Translations under genes and position numbers: made by a program
Assembly (NCBI RefSeq): GCF_006175995.1
Contig: NZ_VDMB01000005.1
Span: forward strand, 154,497-218,496
Direction of reading: 5' to 3'
Origin: Desulfobotulus mexicanus
GTDB taxonomy: Bacteria > Desulfobacterota > Desulfobacteria > Desulfobacterales > ASO4-4
DNA length: 64,000 bases
Shown: one piece after another, positions 61,545 through 64,000 of the stretch
Layout of the letters: every line of letters begins with the position of its first letter
How positions within the stretch are numbered: position 1 is the first letter of the stretch
Notes under the pieces: generated by a model
What the model saw: only the letters and a program-made list of their open reading frames with translations
What the model was told of the DNA's origin: nothing
The model's database searches: none

Positions 61545-63080
61545 ATGTCAGACTGGTCATCGGGTTATGTATCGGATATCGGCTATACCTACGGATACTA
61601 CAAAGAGCTGAACCCCCTGCTGCTGCGCCTTGCTTTTCTGAACGCAGGCCTTGTCTATCCCGAAGTAAAAACCGCCTGTGAGCTGGGTTTTGGTCAGGGT
61701 TTAAGTGTGAACATCCACGCAGCCGCATCCCCCGGTATCTGGCATGGTACGGATTTCAACCCGTCACAGGCAGCCTTTGCCAGAGGCCTTGCCGATATAT
61801 CCGGTGCGGATCTCCATCTTTCCGATGCAGCCTTTGATGAGTTCTGTGCCAAAGACGACCTTCCCGGCTTTGATTATATCGGGCTGCACGGCATCTGGAG
61901 CTGGATATCCGATGACAACCGGGCTGTGATTGTGGATTTCATCCGCAGGAAACTCAATGTGGGCGGTGTGCTCTACATCAGCTACAACACTTTACCCGGC
62001 TGGGCTGCCTTTGCTCCCATGCGTCATCTGATGACAGAGCATTCCGAAGTCATGGGTGCCGAGGGCAGCGGTATCCTAAGCCGCATAGACGCATCCCTCA
62101 TTTTTGCAGAAAAGCTCATGGCTACCCAGCCCCTTTACGCCCGTGCCAACACCCAGATAGCCGACAGGCTTACCAAGGTGAAGGAGCAGAACCGCCATTA
62201 CCTTGCCCATGAGTATTTCAACAAAGACTGGCACCCCATGCATGTATCCACCATGGGTGAATGGCTGGAACCTGCCAAGCTCTCCTATGCCTGTTCCGCA
62301 CATTACATGGATCACATTGATGCCTTGAACCTCACCGAAGAGCAGCAGGCCCTGTTAAAGGACATTCCCCATCCTCTGTTCCGTGAGACAGTCCGGGACT
62401 TCATGGTGAACCAGCAGTTCCGAAGGGATTACTGGGTCAAGGGCATCCGTAAGCTCCAGCCCTTAGAGCAGGCCGAAAGCATCCGGGAGCAGCGGGTGGT
62501 GCTGGTATCCCACAGACCGGATATATCTTTGAAGGTAAACGGCACTTTGGGCGAAGCCACCATGAACGAGGGTGTTTATCTTCCCATTCTGGATTTCATG
62601 GCAGACCATAAGCCCAAAACCATAGGCCAGATAGTAAAGGCCATGGATGAAAAGAAGATCAGCTTTGTGCAGGTCTTGCAGTCTGTGATGGTGCTTGCCG
62701 GTGCGGGTCATTTTGCAGCCGTTCAGGAGGATGGTGTCATCCAGAAGATGAAAAAGCGCACGGATAAGCTGAACGCCTTTATTATGGACAAAGCCCGCAG
62801 CAGCGGAGACATCAGCTACCTTGCAAGCCCCGTTACGGGCAGCGGCATACAGGTGGGGCGGTTCCAGCAGCTCTATTTGCTTGCAGCGGCCAAGGGTAAA
62901 AAACAGCCTGCGGAACAGGCCGCCTTTGTCTGGGATATACTGGCGGCGCAGGGCCAGCGCATCGTGAAGGAAGGCAAGGCCCTGGACACCATGGAAGAAA
63001 ACATCGCAGAGATTACCCGGCAGGCTGAGGAGTTTGCCCAAAAGCAGCTTCCCGTGCTGAAGGCCCTGCAGGTGGGGTAG
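61545..63080 (+). CDS. Class I methyltransferase with methyltransferase regulatory domain
   Basis: A 511-residue cytoplasmic protein. The N-terminal methyltransferase has motif I ACELGFGQGLSVNIHAAA (~45-62), GTDFNPSQAAFARGLA and FDYIGLHGIWSWISDDNRAVI, then VGGVLYISYNTLPGWAAFAPM, which is characteristic of the subgroup with a methyltransferase regulatory domain. That domain covers about residues 215-300 (KDWHPMHVSTMGEWLEPAKLSYACS). The C-terminal part is helical. In other bacteria these proteins lie near surface-structure loci. The substrate is unknown; position suggests a surface glycan or protein. Confidence 0.83.
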   Translation: MSDWSSGYVSDIGYTYGYYKELNPLLLRLAFLNAGLVYPEVKTACELGFGQGLSVNIHAAASPGIWHGTDFNPSQAAFARGLADISGADLHLSDAAFDEFCAKDDLPGFDYIGLHGIWSWISDDNRAVIVDFIRRKLNVGGVLYISYNTLPGWAAFAPMRHLMTEHSEVMGAEGSGILSRIDASLIFAEKLMATQPLYARANTQIADRLTKVKEQNRHYLAHEYFNKDWHPMHVSTMGEWLEPAKLSYACSAHYMDHIDALNLTEEQQALLKDIPHPLFRETVRDFMVNQQFRRDYWVKGIRKLQPLEQAESIREQRVVLVSHRPDISLKVNGTLGEATMNEGVYLPILDFMADHKPKTIGQIVKAMDEKKISFVQVLQSVMVLAGAGHFAAVQEDGVIQKMKKRTDKLNAFIMDKARSSGDISYLASPVTGSGIQVGRFQQLYLLAAAKGKKQPAEQAAFVWDILAAQGQRIVKEGKALDTMEENIAEITRQAEEFAQKQLPVLKALQVG

Positions 63081-63223
63081 GGGGTATAATGCCGTGCACA
63101 GGGCAGGTTCTTTGTGCCTGCCCTGTGCTGGCTGCCCCCCTTCCTACTCCCCCCTTCCCACTGCCCCTTTTTCAGGTTATGGTTCTCCCTGTCATATGAA
63201 CCAGCAACCAGCGGGAGGCCCCC

Positions 63224-64000
63224 TTGAACCAGATGCTCACGGATTTTTATGTAAAGCCCACATCGGATATTTTCTTCAAGTTTCTCTTCGGCAAGGAAGA
63301 GCATAAGCCCATTCTCATTGATTTTATCAATGCCGTTATGAAAAACTCAGGATTCCCTCTGATCACAGACCTTGTGATTAAAAACCCTTTCAACATCCAG
63401 ACCATCCTCAATGCCAAAGAAACCATACTGGATATCAAGGCAAAATCTTCTGACGGCAGGTGGATTGATATGGAAATGCAGAACTCGGATAAGGGCTTTT
63501 TCGGGGAACGGGCTTTGTATTACTGGACTGACCTCTACGGAGATCAGCTGGTTACAGGTGACAATTATTCTACCCTGCGTCCTGTGGTCTGCATCAATAT
63601 CCTTGATTTTAAGATGTTTAAGAATGTGGATCGATACCACCTCTGCTTCATGCTTAGAGAAAAGGATACGCCGGAACTGCTCCTGACGGATCACCTTTCC
63701 CTGCATTTCCTTGAACTTCCCAAGATTACTGCTTACAATCTGGATAAGAGTCTGGACAACTGGCTTTATTATCTCAAAAATGAAGGCCTGAATAAGGAGG
63801 ATGGTATTATGGAAAACATCTTGAAAAACAATCCTCAGATAGCCAACGCCAGAGAAAAGTACATGAGCTTTACTCAGGACGAACATATGCGTGAAGCCTA
63901 TAATTCCCACATCAGGTGGAAGCGGGATCATGAATCGGCTTTGTTTCTTGCAGAGCAGAAGGGAGAGACCAGAGAGAAGTTCCAGACCATTATGCGTCTT
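63224..64000 (+). CDS. Rpn-family recombination-promoting nuclease / PD-(D/E)XK transposase-like, 3' end beyond the window
   Basis: The frame is open to the end of the window (about 259 residues visible), so the gene is partial. It starts SDIFFKFLFGKEEHKPILIDF after a short lead, with ETILDIKAKSSDGRWIDMEMQ giving the D and ExQ of the PD-(D/E)XK nuclease fold. FFGERALYYWTDLYGDQL and HLSLHFLELPK are typical of the Rpn/PDDEXK_2 family, often annotated as transposase. These proteins nick DNA and promote recombination, and are often in mobile or phase-variable regions. GGGAGG lies 5 bases before TTG 63224; ATG 63233 is the alternative start. Confidence 0.85.
   Translation, partial: MNQMLTDFYVKPTSDIFFKFLFGKEEHKPILIDFINAVMKNSGFPLITDLVIKNPFNIQTILNAKETILDIKAKSSDGRWIDMEMQNSDKGFFGERALYYWTDLYGDQLVTGDNYSTLRPVVCINILDFKMFKNVDRYHLCFMLREKDTPELLLTDHLSLHFLELPKITAYNLDKSLDNWLYYLKNEGLNKEDGIMENILKNNPQIANAREKYMSFTQDEHMREAYNSHIRWKRDHESALFLAEQKGETREKFQTIMRL

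Overview
The window reads as a chromosomal segment of a Gram-negative, probably anaerobic bacterium of the Desulfobacterota (old Deltaproteobacteria), perhaps Desulfobacterales. This is an inference from gene content: an LPS O-antigen exporter, a type I secreted surface-layer-type protein, a YedE/YedF/Se-S carrier set, a rubredoxin-domain protein and the YidC-region gene order. No species can be fixed from sequence reading alone.

Layout. (1) 1-7.4 kb: RNase G, then the conserved origin-proximal block rpmH-rnpA-yidD-yidC-jag-mnmE. (2) 7.4-10.7 kb: a small membrane protein, an orphan ParA-like ATPase, and a DUF6880-like gene whose 3' end carries three in-phase parS palindromes spaced exactly 39 bp, so this is probably part of the centromere region. 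(3) 10.8-31 kb: mixed housekeeping genes: a YkgJ-type cysteine cluster protein, a PrmA-like methyltransferase, a double rubredoxin-DUF2231 membrane protein, a crotonase/MarR pair, Ddl, a PurD-PurE fusion, TsaC, tRNA-Leu(CAA), PabA and a PabB-PabC fusion, a pentapeptide protein, YhbY, a DksA-like protein, a CBS protein, MoaB and PyrR, and a DMT transporter. Genome debris lies among them: a tyrosine-recombinase tail beside the tRNA, two small transposable-element-like insertions with apparent 9-bp target duplications, a 9-bp minisatellite and an internally deleted MocR-type regulator. (4) 30.4-33.4 kb: a selenium/sulfur handling cluster on the minus strand (YjeF-C-like kinase, Se/S carrier, YedF/TusA, YedE). 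(5) 34-36.6 kb: a small unknown gene, YqaA and Gmd. (6) 36.9-46.3 kb: a minus-strand O-antigen locus with Wzm/Wzt, a methyltransferase and three glycosyltransferase genes, one encoding a 1248-residue three-domain enzyme. (7) 46.6-63.1 kb: a plus-strand surface-layer locus: a DUF6447-type small protein, TolC/PrtD/HlyD type I exporter genes, an acyltransferase, a 1095-residue DUF4214-containing S-layer-like protein, a TPR-glycosyltransferase, an FkbM methyltransferase, SapC, a membrane protein with a second DUF6447-like domain, and a methyltransferase with a regulatory domain. (8) The window ends inside an Rpn-type nuclease gene.

Regions 6 and 7 together look like one cell-surface island: Gmd and the glycosyltransferases build a polysaccharide, Wzm/Wzt exports it, the type I system exports the S-layer-like protein, and SapC and the neighbouring modification enzymes probably serve export, anchoring or decoration. 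The arrangement recalls the Caulobacter rsa/lps and Campylobacter sap loci. The most distinctive observations are the parS triplet embedded in coding sequence, the duplicated DUF6447-like domain flanking the S-layer locus, the 124-bp tandem repeats beside the exporter ATPase gene, and the small insertion elements.
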